DNA of 64,000 bases from positions 1 to 64,000 of the forward strand of contig JAKQTR010000037.1 in assembly GCA_029562975.1 (NCBI GenBank), written 5' to 3'. Below, piece by piece: positions 25,379-34,175 of this stretch (position 1 is its first letter; each line of letters starts with the position of its first letter). This DNA is from Acidobacteriota bacterium (lineage in GTDB: Bacteria; Acidobacteriota; Vicinamibacteria; Vicinamibacterales; JAKQTR01). The notes beneath the pieces were generated by a model, which ran no database searches, had not been told where the DNA came from, and saw only the letters and a program-made list of their open reading frames with translations. Made by a program: the position numbers and the translations under genes.

Positions 25379-25912
25379 ATGCAGGTGACGCTTCGAGAGG
25401 TTGGCCCACAGGACATCGCTACCGTCCACCCGTGGCTGACAGACCCGGACAATGCGAAGTGGCTGGCGCCGTTCTTCCAGAATCCGCTCCTGCGGGAGGA
25501 GCAACTGGCGTTGTTCCTCATGCGCCGTGACCGTAAGACCTACCTATTGCTCTGCGATGGCGTGCCCGTAGGCCTCATGGGTCTTACCAGCATCGACGAC
25601 GTGAATCGAAGTGCGGAGGTGTGGAGCGTCATCGGCGAGCGGGCGTACCGGCAGCGCGGCCTTTCGACGATCGGGTTCGTTTTGACGCTGCAGAAGGCCT
25701 TCGGCGAGTTGGCGCTGCACTCTGTCAATGCATGGGCGGCTGAAGGGAATCACACGATTCGCATTTTCGAAAAGCTCGGGTTCACCCGCATAGGTCGGCA
25801 GCGAGAGTGCCATCGACAGCATGGCGAGTACAAAGACAGAATCTTGTTCGACATCGTGAGTACTGAGCTGGACCGAATCCGGGCCGTTGGTGGTGACGCG
25901 GCTCAGGCGTGA
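25379..25912 (+). CDS. GNAT acetyltransferase (RimJ/RimL-like)
   Basis: The protein has 177 residues from the ATG at 25379. The fold follows the GNAT pattern: VTLREVGPQDIATVHPWLTDP, VPVGLMGLTSIDDVNRSAEVW, the acetyl-CoA loop GERAYRQRGLSTIGF, and VNAWAAEGNHTIRIFEKLGFTRIG. It ends the ligase/decarboxylase run and is probably co-transcribed. It may acylate the amine produced there or a nucleotide amino sugar. Confidence 0.8.
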   Translation: MQVTLREVGPQDIATVHPWLTDPDNAKWLAPFFQNPLLREEQLALFLMRRDRKTYLLLCDGVPVGLMGLTSIDDVNRSAEVWSVIGERAYRQRGLSTIGFVLTLQKAFGELALHSVNAWAAEGNHTIRIFEKLGFTRIGRQRECHRQHGEYKDRILFDIVSTELDRIRAVGGDAAQA

Positions 25913-25964
25913 CCTTTCGAAGCACGGAGGGTTTACTCTCGCCTCAGTGTCACGAGGTGAGTGA

Positions 25965-26978
25965 ATGATCGAGTGCGTCTTCACGCTCGACTACGAGATC
26001 TACGGCGACGGCCAGGGGGACCTGCGGCGTCACGTTTACGAGCCCGCCGAGAAGCTCCGCGAGGTCTTCCTGAAGCACGGGGCCCGCTTCGTCAACTTCG
26101 TCGAGGCTGCCGAGTTCGAGCGGCTCGAAGAAACCCGCTCTGACACCGCGATCGACCTCGTCACCGCGCAGATCCGGAGCCTTCATGAGACCGGCTTCGA
26201 GACCGGCCTGCATCTACATCCACAGTGGTACAACGCGACGTATCGGGATGGCCGCTGGGTGCTGGACGACCGCGAGTACAACCTCTGCACCCTGCCCCGC
26301 GCACGGATCGAGGAGATCGTCGACCGGGCGCTGCGCTACCTCCGCCGTGTCGTCGGGGACCCCGGGTTCACTCCCCTCTCGTTCCGGGCCGGGAACTGGC
26401 TCTTCCAGCCCACTCAGCCCGCCGCGAGTGTCCTCGCCGAGCGGGGCCTCCGGCTGGACTCGTCGGTGTTCAAGGGGGGCGTCCTGAGCGGGCGGGGCAT
26501 CGACTACCGGCCAGCCGCGCGAAGCGGGCCGTATTGGCCCTTCCAGGCCGACGTCTCTCGCGCGGATCCGAATGGCGCGCTCGTGGAAGTGCCAATCCAC
26601 GTCAGGATGGTCCGGCCGTGGAAGATGCCCACGCCAAAGAGGCTTGCGCTGGCAACCGCTGGGCCTCGGAGTCGACGAAGCTGGCGGGCGAGGCTGGCTC
26701 GGCTTCGCGACCTCGCGCGCCCCTGGTTGCCGCAGAAGCTCGACTTCTGCCGGATGACGTTCGACGAACTCGTGTCCGCCATCGACGGCGTGGTGCGCGA
26801 AGACCGCGAAGACCCCACGTTTTTCAGGCCGCTCGTGGCCATAGGCCATACCAAGGATCTCGCTGACGCACTGGCGGTGGATCGGTTCCTGGAGTACCTC
26901 GCGTTCCGCTCGATACCCGTCTCCACGTTCTCAGCAGTCGTCCCGCGCCTGGCTCCGTTGCCCACCACACTGTCATAG
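25965..26978 (+). CDS. Polysaccharide deacetylase-like protein
   Basis: The protein has 337 residues with a good ribosome site (GAGGTGAG) before the ATG. The N-terminal CVFTLDYEIYGDG supplies the metal-binding Asp. GLHLHPQWYNATYR gives the His residues, PLSFRAGNW resembles the third NodB motif, and LVAIGHTKDL is late. No signal peptide is seen, so it probably acts in the cytoplasm on a lipid-linked or nucleotide sugar. It belongs to the same broad fold as the deacetylase at 12604 but is only distantly similar. It is followed by a FemAB-like gene, repeating the deacetylase-FemAB pairing seen at 12.6-15.0 kb. Confidence 0.75.
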   Translation: MIECVFTLDYEIYGDGQGDLRRHVYEPAEKLREVFLKHGARFVNFVEAAEFERLEETRSDTAIDLVTAQIRSLHETGFETGLHLHPQWYNATYRDGRWVLDDREYNLCTLPRARIEEIVDRALRYLRRVVGDPGFTPLSFRAGNWLFQPTQPAASVLAERGLRLDSSVFKGGVLSGRGIDYRPAARSGPYWPFQADVSRADPNGALVEVPIHVRMVRPWKMPTPKRLALATAGPRSRRSWRARLARLRDLARPWLPQKLDFCRMTFDELVSAIDGVVREDREDPTFFRPLVAIGHTKDLADALAVDRFLEYLAFRSIPVSTFSAVVPRLAPLPTTLS

Positions 26979-27002
26979 GCCTCGCCCGAGACCCATCGCA
27001 CA

Positions 27003-28061
27003 ATGGCGTCCATCTCATGCGTCGGCAACATGGCCGTAGTGCCGCTGGCAATCGATTGGAACCCCGGCATGACCGTCTTTGCCAAGCCCGAGTTCCTGCG
27101 GTCGGTCGGAGATGAATACGGATGGCTCGGCGGCTTCGACGGTTCGGGGGTGCAGCGCTGCTTCCTGCCCTACACGATCGTGCGGAAGGCCGGCGTTCGA
27201 CTGGTGCGTTTCCGGGTGGAGACCATTCCGTGCGTCGAGAACCTGTCCTTGGAGGAGGAGCGGACGTTCCTCGAGAGGGTGGTCCAATACTTCCGGGTGG
27301 CGGGCGCCGACGTCATCATCCCAGCGAGCACGAACACGATCTTCCGGACCTATCCCGACGGCGCGCTTGCAGCTCCTTACGGGACACACGTCGTTGAGCT
27401 AGATCGGCCCGAGGCCGTGCTGTGGTCCGCCGTGAGTGCGAACCATCGCAGGCAGGTTCGCGCAGCCGAGAAGGCTGGCGTTCAGGTACGTACAGCCGAT
27501 GACGCATTGCCCGCCGTGCACGGGATCATCAGGGATACGTTCCGCAAGTCCTCCATGCCGTTCATGCCGCTCGAAGGACTCCAGCGAATGGTCGGAGGCC
27601 TCGGTTCGCACGCACATGTGTTCGTCGCGGAGTTGAGCGGACAGGTCCAAGCCTGCGCCGTCATGGCGTTCAGCCGCTACAGCGCCTACTACATGTACGG
27701 CGGTAGCGTGGCTTCGGCTGCCCCTGGCGCGATGCACCTGCTGCACTGGCACGCCATGCGGCTCTATCGTGAAGTGGGAGTGCAACGATACGACTTCTGC
27801 GGCGCACGGGTCGATCCGGTCCCCGGTTCCAAAGCCGAGGGCCTGGCCACGTTCAAGCAGCGATTCGGTTCGGAGTTCCGGCAGGGGTTCATGTGGAAGT
27901 GCTCCCTACGGCCTCTGAGGTCGGCCCTCTACTCCGTCGCGGTTCGCGTGCTCAGAGGTGGGGACATCGTCGACGCCGAGCGCCACAAACTCGTCGTGCG
28001 ACTTCAGCCAGTCGGCGCCGGTCCCTTGCGGGATCTCCGGATGAAGGACGGCTCTTCATGA
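27003..28061 (+). CDS. FemAB/GNAT-like protein
   Basis: The protein has 352 residues. The pattern is FemAB-like: WNPGMTVFAKPEFLRSVGDEYG near the start, PEAVLWSAVSANHRRQVRAAEKAGVQVR in the middle, HVFVAELSGQVQACAVMAFS, then YYMYGGSVASAAPGAMHLLHWHAM and YDFCGARVDPVPGSKAEGLATFKQRFG. These match aminoacyl/acyl-transferring GNAT proteins of peptidoglycan-bridge type. It ends overlapping the glycosyltransferase start (ATGA at 28058). It probably adds an amino acid or acyl group to a sugar of the repeat unit; the donor is not known. Confidence 0.75.
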   Translation: MASISCVGNMAVVPLAIDWNPGMTVFAKPEFLRSVGDEYGWLGGFDGSGVQRCFLPYTIVRKAGVRLVRFRVETIPCVENLSLEEERTFLERVVQYFRVAGADVIIPASTNTIFRTYPDGALAAPYGTHVVELDRPEAVLWSAVSANHRRQVRAAEKAGVQVRTADDALPAVHGIIRDTFRKSSMPFMPLEGLQRMVGGLGSHAHVFVAELSGQVQACAVMAFSRYSAYYMYGGSVASAAPGAMHLLHWHAMRLYREVGVQRYDFCGARVDPVPGSKAEGLATFKQRFGSEFRQGFMWKCSLRPLRSALYSVAVRVLRGGDIVDAERHKLVVRLQPVGAGPLRDLRMKDGSS

Positions 28062-29119
28062 CCCGGGTGCTTGTTCTACACGGAGGGGAGGTACCGCACT
28101 ACAGGGTCCCAGTCTACAACTACCTCAGCCGGTGCCTCAGCGAATCCGGATTCTCACTGGCGGTTGCCTCCGACGGCATTCAGGCGAACAATCCCACGCC
28201 GGTGCAGTTCGACTACTTCGAGATGCCGCTCTCGGCCGCCTCCGTGGGGCGCCTCCTGCGGCGCGAGCGCATCGACGTGCTGATCATGTTCGTCAACATG
28301 CGCCACCGGTATCTGTTTCCGGTGTACGCGGTTGCCAAGGGCCTGCTGCGGCGCAGGATGGTGTGGTGGGGCCAAGGGCGCGACCTTGCGGATCCCCACA
28401 ATCGGCTCAAGAATGCTGCGTACTCCGCGGAGCACGCGCTGTGCGACGCCATCATCCTCTATGCCGAGCATCTGAAGAAGTACATCGCCCCATGCTTCCA
28501 CCGCAAGGTGTTCGTGGCCAACAACACGCTCGCCGTGGACTATCCCGGGCTTCCTGCGGGCGGCAGGGAACGGGTCCTGGGCAGGTACGGGGTACGCACG
28601 GCCAAGAACGTCATCTGCGTCGGACGGCTTCAGAGACGAAAGCGCATCGACCACCTCGCGGCAGCGATGCGGCTCATGAACCGCGCTGACGTGGGACTGA
28701 TCCTGGTGGGCCCGGATACCGAGGGTGTGCTAGACGGCATCACCGGCGAGAACGTCTACAAACTAGGCGCGATGTACGGCGAAGAGCGCTTCGACCTGAT
28801 GTCGGCCGCCGACGTCTACTGCCTGCCCGGCGCCGTCGGGCTGAGCATCGTGGACGCCTTCCATTGCGGGCTCCCTTTCGTGACCGAGGAGGGCGACGAA
28901 TCGGCCGAGATCGCGTACCTCAAGGACGGCGTCAATGGCTTCGTAGTCCCACGCGCAGATACCACCGCCCTCGCCAACGCCCTGACTCGGCTCCTCGATG
29001 ATGACGAGCTCCGCGCCCGCTTCTCGCGGGCCGCGCGCGAGGAGGCGAGGGTCAACGCGAGCATGAATCGGATGTGCGAGGGATTCGTCCAGGCTCTCCG
29101 CTATGCGACTCGCAGCTAG
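28058..29119 (+). CDS. Glycosyltransferase family 4 (GT-B)
   Basis: The protein has 353 residues from an ATG overlapping the preceding stop. VLHGGEVPHYRVPVYNYLSRCL is a typical acceptor-side start. The nucleotide-sugar side has VICVGRLQRRKRIDHLAAAM, VGLILVGPDTEG, YGEERFDLMSAADVYCLPGAVGLSIVDAFHCGLPFVTEEGDES and DGVNGFVVPRADTTAL. It is a cytoplasmic, membrane-associated retaining transferase that extends the lipid-linked repeat unit. Donor and linkage cannot be read from sequence. Confidence 0.85.
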   Translation: MTRVLVLHGGEVPHYRVPVYNYLSRCLSESGFSLAVASDGIQANNPTPVQFDYFEMPLSAASVGRLLRRERIDVLIMFVNMRHRYLFPVYAVAKGLLRRRMVWWGQGRDLADPHNRLKNAAYSAEHALCDAIILYAEHLKKYIAPCFHRKVFVANNTLAVDYPGLPAGGRERVLGRYGVRTAKNVICVGRLQRRKRIDHLAAAMRLMNRADVGLILVGPDTEGVLDGITGENVYKLGAMYGEERFDLMSAADVYCLPGAVGLSIVDAFHCGLPFVTEEGDESAEIAYLKDGVNGFVVPRADTTALANALTRLLDDDELRARFSRAAREEARVNASMNRMCEGFVQALRYATRS

Positions 29120-29149
29120 CTGTTCGCGCCTCCCTGAGAGCGCCTGTTC

Positions 29150-30595
29150 ATGCCTCCTCCGCTAGCACTCGCGCTGTGCACCGGCTTTGTCCTGTGGCTG
29201 CTGTGGCTGGAGCGGACCCAGTCGAAGGACGTGTCTGCCGCTGCATGGATCCCGACCATCTGGTTCATGGCGATCTTGAGTAAGCCGCTGGGCACGTGGT
29301 TTGGCACAACCGGCAGCAACGAGGCGGGGAGCCCGCTGGACAGAATGTTCCTGGCCGCGCTGACAGTAGCAGCACTGGCCGTCCTGATTCGGCGCCGGTT
29401 CAACGGAGCCTCTGCGCTGGGTTCCCAGTGGGCGCTCCTAGCGCTGCTGGGGTACATGATCGTGAGTGCGTTGTGGTCGGATATCCCAGGGATCGCGGTG
29501 AGGCGTTGGGTCCGCGAATCCATCGTCGTCGTTATGGCCTTGGTGCTCGTTTCCGAACCACATCCCAAGAAGGCCGTCGAAAGCCTGTTCCGTCGCTCCG
29601 CCTACATCCTGATGCCGTTCTCCCTGCTGCTCATCAAGTACTACCCTGCCCTAGGCGTTGACTACGCGTCTTGGTCTGGCCTGCAGATGTGGGTGGGCGT
29701 GTCGATCCATAAGAATGCCTTGAGTATCGTGTGCATGATCATGGCCTTCTACTTGCTTTGGGCTCTCTATGGCCGTTGGCATCACGCAGGTTCACTGCGT
29801 ATGGGGCGCACTGGTTGGGCGGACACCGTCATTCTCCTGCTGGGACTCTATCTTCTGCGGGGAGCTGAGGGCGCATACTCCGCAGCATCTGTGGCGACCA
29901 CGGCGCTAGGAGTATTGGCATTCGCGGGTCTCGTGTGGCTCCGCAGGATTGGGGCTGCCGTTCCCTGGGTCCTGGTTCTGTCATTGTTGGTAGCAGTCAC
30001 TGGCTTCGGAGCGTCGGCTCCAGTACTGGATGGCGCGAACGTTGCGATCTTCAGTTCGTCGCTGGGTCGCGACGCGACGCTCACAGGGCGGACCGATACT
30101 TGGGCGGAGTTGTTGCCTGTAGTGGCCGGCCGGCCGATGCTTGGACATGGCTTCGGGAGCTTCTGGACTACCGAAAGGCGCGATTTCTATCAGATGAGCC
30201 ACGGCCACAATGGCTATCTGGACGTCCTGCTGGAACTCGGGTTCATCGGGCTTCTTCTGTGGATCGGCTGGCTTGTCTCCTGTGCCCGAACGCTCCAGCG
30301 TTCGCTGCTTCGAGACTACGAATGGGCCTGCCTTGGCATCTGCCTTTTGCTGATGGCTGCCATCCACAACACCGCCGAGTCCGATTTCAGCGGCCTCGCA
30401 GGCGGCTTCACGGCGGCAGTCGTGTTTGTCACATGGGCGTCGGCGTGTGGGGAGTCGCCCAAGAGCTACCGGCCTGAGATGGCGATGGGCGGCTCTCCGC
30501 GGCGTAAGCGGTTCGCAAGCCGCGCTCGAGAACGCAGGCGCTTGCTAGCGTTCCAAAGCGGTGGGCCTTCGGTTCGCCGGCCCGGGTGGAGTTAG
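29150..30595 (+). CDS. O-antigen ligase/polymerase family membrane protein (Wzy-like)
   Basis: The protein has 481 residues with about 10-12 hydrophobic helices. The family motif region is FGSFWTTERRDFYQMSHGHNGYLDVLLELGFIGLLLWIGWL, where the large periplasmic loop with HxHNxYL precedes the last helices. Earlier, VSALWSDIPGIAVRRWVRESI is typical of the Wzy_C/O-antigen ligase group. Next to a flippase, it is most likely the EPS polymerase. The last 45 residues are basic and poorly conserved. Confidence 0.85.
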   Translation: MPPPLALALCTGFVLWLLWLERTQSKDVSAAAWIPTIWFMAILSKPLGTWFGTTGSNEAGSPLDRMFLAALTVAALAVLIRRRFNGASALGSQWALLALLGYMIVSALWSDIPGIAVRRWVRESIVVVMALVLVSEPHPKKAVESLFRRSAYILMPFSLLLIKYYPALGVDYASWSGLQMWVGVSIHKNALSIVCMIMAFYLLWALYGRWHHAGSLRMGRTGWADTVILLLGLYLLRGAEGAYSAASVATTALGVLAFAGLVWLRRIGAAVPWVLVLSLLVAVTGFGASAPVLDGANVAIFSSSLGRDATLTGRTDTWAELLPVVAGRPMLGHGFGSFWTTERRDFYQMSHGHNGYLDVLLELGFIGLLLWIGWLVSCARTLQRSLLRDYEWACLGICLLLMAAIHNTAESDFSGLAGGFTAAVVFVTWASACGESPKSYRPEMAMGGSPRRKRFASRARERRRLLAFQSGGPSVRRPGWS

Positions 30596-30599
30596 GCCG

Positions 30600-31958
30600 T
30601 TGGTCAGTGCGGCGGACTTCATCCGATTCGCAGCCCTGAAGAGAACCCGCGGCCTGGCGGTGCGCGTGAGCCGCTCCGCCTTCGTCCGGAACGTCACGGT
30701 GGTCATGACCGGAACCGTGGCGGCACAGGCGATCGGATTCGCCCTATCACCGGTCATCAGCCGCCTCTATACCCCGGCTGACTTCGGCGTGTTCGGATCG
30801 TTCGGCGCCATAGCGGGAGTCATTGCGGCAGGCGCCACGCTCGAGTACACCCAGGCGGTCATGCTGCCAAAGTCGCGAGACGATGCGGTCAACGTGTTCC
30901 TGCTGGCCTGCCTGTGTGCCGCGAGTACGGGCGCGCTCTGCCTGCTCTGCTGCGCCGCCGCGCCAGGCACGATGGCGCGGCTCCTGAATGCCAGTGGAGC
31001 ATGGGTCTTCGCGCTGCTGGTGGTGGCAACGATCGTCTCGGGCTTGAACCAGGCATTCCAGGCCTGGTGCGTCCGCTCAAAGGCGTTCACCCACACGTCG
31101 GCCTCCCAGGTGGTTCGCAGCGTCTCCTCCAACGGAACGCAGATGTGTGCCGGCTTCCTTGGCGCAGGAGCTCCAGGCCTGATCGGCGCGAGCGTACTCG
31201 GGGACGGACTGGCCAGCGCGAGTCTGCTCCGCGTGGTGGCTCCTGAAGTGCAGGCGCTGAGGCACGCGGTCAGCTGGACCCGGATGAAACAGCTCGCGAA
31301 GGAGTACCGGGACTTTCCCCAGTTCCTGGCTACGACCAACGTGCTCAGCGCGCTGTCGATGGGGCTGCCCGTCCTGCTGCTGACGAAGTACTACGGGCTC
31401 GCGGTTGCGGGGGCGTACGCATTCGGCGAGCGCATTATCTCGGCTCCGATGGGATTCGTCACACGGGCACTGCGGCAGGTGCTCTTTCAACGGGCGTGCG
31501 AGATCCACAACGAGGGAGGCCGCCTCATGCCTCTCTTCGTCAAGATCACCGCGGGAATGTTCGCCATCGCGGTCATCCCGGCGCTGGTGCTGATCATCTG
31601 GGCCCCGGCGCTCTTTGCCTGGGTGTTCGGTCCGGACTGGCGCTTCGCGGGGGAACTGGCCCGAGGCCTTGTGATCTGGCTGATCTTCATGTTCTGCAAC
31701 CTGCCCTCGGTGCTCTTCGCCCGCATCATCCGCATCCAGAACAGGACGTTCGTCTTCGATCTGGCGACACTTGCCGGGCGAAGCACGACGCTGGTTCTCG
31801 GGGGGATGTACCTGACGGCCACCCGGACAGTGCTCGCCTTCGCGCTCGTGGGAGCCGTACTCAACGTCGCGTTCATCATCGTCGTCGGCCGCGCCCTCAA
31901 GGCCAGGGAGGGCGGGATCGATTGGGGACGCGTCATCAGCACAGCGGGCCTGGAATGA
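30600..31958 (+). CDS. Polysaccharide flippase (Wzx/MurJ-like)
   Basis: The protein has 452 residues if the TTG at 30600 is used; a GTG at 30561 is also possible but would overlap the polymerase gene by 35 bases. It has about 12 transmembrane helices. The N-terminus SAFVRNVTVVMTGTVAAQAIGFALSPVISRLYTPADFGVFGSF is the classic start of the oligosaccharide flippase family, and FILATT-like FPQFLATTNVLSALSMGLPVLLL occurs mid-protein. It should move lipid-linked repeat units across the inner membrane for the Wzy-like polymerase encoded before it. Its stop overlaps the next start. Confidence 0.85.
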   Translation: MVSAADFIRFAALKRTRGLAVRVSRSAFVRNVTVVMTGTVAAQAIGFALSPVISRLYTPADFGVFGSFGAIAGVIAAGATLEYTQAVMLPKSRDDAVNVFLLACLCAASTGALCLLCCAAAPGTMARLLNASGAWVFALLVVATIVSGLNQAFQAWCVRSKAFTHTSASQVVRSVSSNGTQMCAGFLGAGAPGLIGASVLGDGLASASLLRVVAPEVQALRHAVSWTRMKQLAKEYRDFPQFLATTNVLSALSMGLPVLLLTKYYGLAVAGAYAFGERIISAPMGFVTRALRQVLFQRACEIHNEGGRLMPLFVKITAGMFAIAVIPALVLIIWAPALFAWVFGPDWRFAGELARGLVIWLIFMFCNLPSVLFARIIRIQNRTFVFDLATLAGRSTTLVLGGMYLTATRTVLAFALVGAVLNVAFIIVVGRALKAREGGIDWGRVISTAGLE

Positions 31959-33040
31959 TCGCTGCCGGAATGCAGTCGCAAGATGGGCACATGAGCGAAC
32001 CGCTGCCGGCCGCCTCGCCAATCCTGGTGACGGGCTCCAAGGGCTTCGTCGGAAGCGTGGTCGTCCGCGAACTTCTGCAGCGGGGCTTCACCAACATCCG
32101 CTGCTTCGCCCGCACACCGGCTGGGAACGACAAGTTGGCGGAACTGGGCCGCAAATTTCCGGCCGCCCGGCTGGATGTCGTCCACGGTAATCTCCTCTTG
32201 CCTGACGACTGCCGGCGGGCCGCCGACGGCGCCGTCCTCGTGTACCACCTGGCGGCCGGCACGGGGAAGTCGTTTCCCGGCTGCGTGCTCGATTCCGCAG
32301 TCGCAACCAGGAACCTGCTCGATGCCCTCGCCGGCAGCCAGACTTTGAAGCGCTTCGTCAATGTCGGCTCGTTCTCCGTCTACTCGAACGCCACCCTGCG
32401 GCGGGGCGCCGTTCTCGACGAGTCCTGTCCTGTGGAGCGGGCGTACACCGCGCGTTTCGACGCGTACGCGTACGGCAAGACGAAGCAGGACGACGTGGTG
32501 GCCGAGTACGGGGCGAAGCACGGGGTGCCCTACACGATCCTGCGGCCCGGCGTGGTGTTCGGACCGGGGCGAGGGGGGAGCATCCTCGGACGGTGCGGGA
32601 TCGACACCTTCGGCTTCTTCATGCACGTCACGGGGCGCTTTCCGATCCCGTTGACTTACGTGGACAACTGCGCCCAGGCCATCGTGCTTGCGGGACTGGC
32701 CGAAGGCATCGATAGAGAGGTCTTCAACATCGTGGACGACGACCTGCCGTCGAGCAGCCGCCTGCTCCGGCTGACGAAGCGGAACCTCGGCCGCTTCTTC
32801 TCGGTCAGGGTCCCGTATCCGGCGTGCCTGGCCTTCTCGTGCGCCTGGGAGAAGTACGCGGCGTGGTCGGGCAACCAGCTGCCCCCGCTCTTCAACCGCC
32901 GGATGTGCGCGGCCTATCACAAGGGGAACCGCTACTCCAACGAGAAGCTCAAGCGCCTCCTCGGATGGAGCCCGGCTGTGCCGATGGACGAGGCGCTCCG
33001 GCGGTACTTCGAATACCGGCGGACCGCTGCCGCGAGTTGA
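31955..33040 (+). CDS. NAD-dependent epimerase/dehydratase (extended SDR)
   Basis: The protein has 361 residues from the ATG overlapping the flippase stop; an internal Met at 31991 (MSEPLPAAS) is an alternative start. The nucleotide motif is ILVTGSKGFVGSVVV. LVYHLAAGTGKS, FVNVGSFSVYSN and the catalytic Tyr-x3-Lys in DAYAYGKTKQD follow, then LRPGVVFGPGRGG. It modifies a nucleotide sugar, or acts as a keto-reductase/epimerase on one. The substrate is not defined by sequence. Confidence 0.85.
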   Translation: MIAAGMQSQDGHMSEPLPAASPILVTGSKGFVGSVVVRELLQRGFTNIRCFARTPAGNDKLAELGRKFPAARLDVVHGNLLLPDDCRRAADGAVLVYHLAAGTGKSFPGCVLDSAVATRNLLDALAGSQTLKRFVNVGSFSVYSNATLRRGAVLDESCPVERAYTARFDAYAYGKTKQDDVVAEYGAKHGVPYTILRPGVVFGPGRGGSILGRCGIDTFGFFMHVTGRFPIPLTYVDNCAQAIVLAGLAEGIDREVFNIVDDDLPSSSRLLRLTKRNLGRFFSVRVPYPACLAFSCAWEKYAAWSGNQLPPLFNRRMCAAYHKGNRYSNEKLKRLLGWSPAVPMDEALRRYFEYRRTAAAS

Positions 33041-33052
33041 CAAGGCCAGCCC

Positions 33053-34165
33053 ATGCTGAAAGTCGGCATCGTCGGGTGCGGCAAGATCGCCGATGCGCAC
33101 GCCGAGCAGATACGGCGCATCCCCAGGTGCGAGCTGTCAGGCGTCTGCGACAGGGACCCGCTCATGGCGGAGCAGCTTGCGGAGCGCTTCCCCGTCAAAG
33201 CGTGGCACACGGACCTGGACCAGTTCCTAGAGACCGTGCGGCCCGACGTTGTGCACATCACCACACCGCCGCAGAGCCACCTGCCACTCGGCCTGAAGTG
33301 CCTGGCAGCCGGCGCGCACATCCTGGTCGAGAAGCCCTTCACCATTGACGCCGGCGAGGCGCGGGCCTTGATCGACGCCGCGGATCGCGCCGGCCGCAAG
33401 GTGACGGTCGGGCACGACGGCCAGTTCAGTCCCGTCGCGAGGCGGATGCGCGAGATGGTTAGGCGGGGGTACATCGGAACGCCCCCGGTGCACATGGAGA
33501 GCTACTGGTGCTACGACCTCAGCGACCCGACGTACGCGCGGGCGCTCCTCGCCGACAAGCACCACTGGGCGCGGCAGCTGCCGGGCGGGCTGCCCCACAA
33601 CATCATCAATCACGGCGTTTCGAAGGTGGCCGAGTTCATCGAATCCGACGACCCTGACGTCGTCGCTTACGGATTCGTGAGCCCCTTCCTCCGCGGCCTC
33701 GGCTCCACCGACATGGTCGACGAGCTGCGCGTCATCATCGCCGAGGAGCGCGGCACCACCGCCTACTTCACCTTCTCGACCCAGATGCGGCCGTCGCTCC
33801 ACCAGTTCTCGATCTACGGGAACAGGAACGGGATCACGATCGACGAAGACCGGCGAACGCTCATCAGGCTGCCCGGCACCGGGTTCAAGAGCTACGCCGA
33901 GCACTTCCTGCGGCCGCTCACCATCGCCGGGCAGTACGCGCGCAACTCGGCCCGCAACGTGAAGCTGTTTCTGAAGAACGAGTTCCACATGGACGACGGC
34001 AAGTACCGGCTGTTCCGCGCGTTCTACGACTCGATCGAACACGGTACGCCGGTGCCCATCCCCTACCGCGAGATCGTTCTGACCACGCACATCATGGACA
34101 GGATCTTCGCGCAGGTCTCTGCCGCTCCCGGTCGCGCGCCGGCACCATCCGGCGCCACCGCGTGA
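33053..34165 (+). CDS. Gfo/Idh/MocA family oxidoreductase (second copy)
   Basis: The protein has 370 residues. VGIVGCGKIADAHAEQI is the NAD-binding start; HITTPPQSHLPLGLKCLAAGAHILVEKPF is the diagnostic region. The C-terminal half includes GGLPHNIINHGVSKVAEF and a variable substrate domain. It is clearly different from the WbpB-like enzyme at 11519. It is followed after ten bases by an aminotransferase, so the pair may make a second amino sugar. A cytoplasmic sugar or nucleotide-sugar dehydrogenase is the safe call. Confidence 0.85.
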   Translation: MLKVGIVGCGKIADAHAEQIRRIPRCELSGVCDRDPLMAEQLAERFPVKAWHTDLDQFLETVRPDVVHITTPPQSHLPLGLKCLAAGAHILVEKPFTIDAGEARALIDAADRAGRKVTVGHDGQFSPVARRMREMVRRGYIGTPPVHMESYWCYDLSDPTYARALLADKHHWARQLPGGLPHNIINHGVSKVAEFIESDDPDVVAYGFVSPFLRGLGSTDMVDELRVIIAEERGTTAYFTFSTQMRPSLHQFSIYGNRNGITIDEDRRTLIRLPGTGFKSYAEHFLRPLTIAGQYARNSARNVKLFLKNEFHMDDGKYRLFRAFYDSIEHGTPVPIPYREIVLTTHIMDRIFAQVSAAPGRAPAPSGATA

Positions 34166-34175
34166 ACCATCCGCA

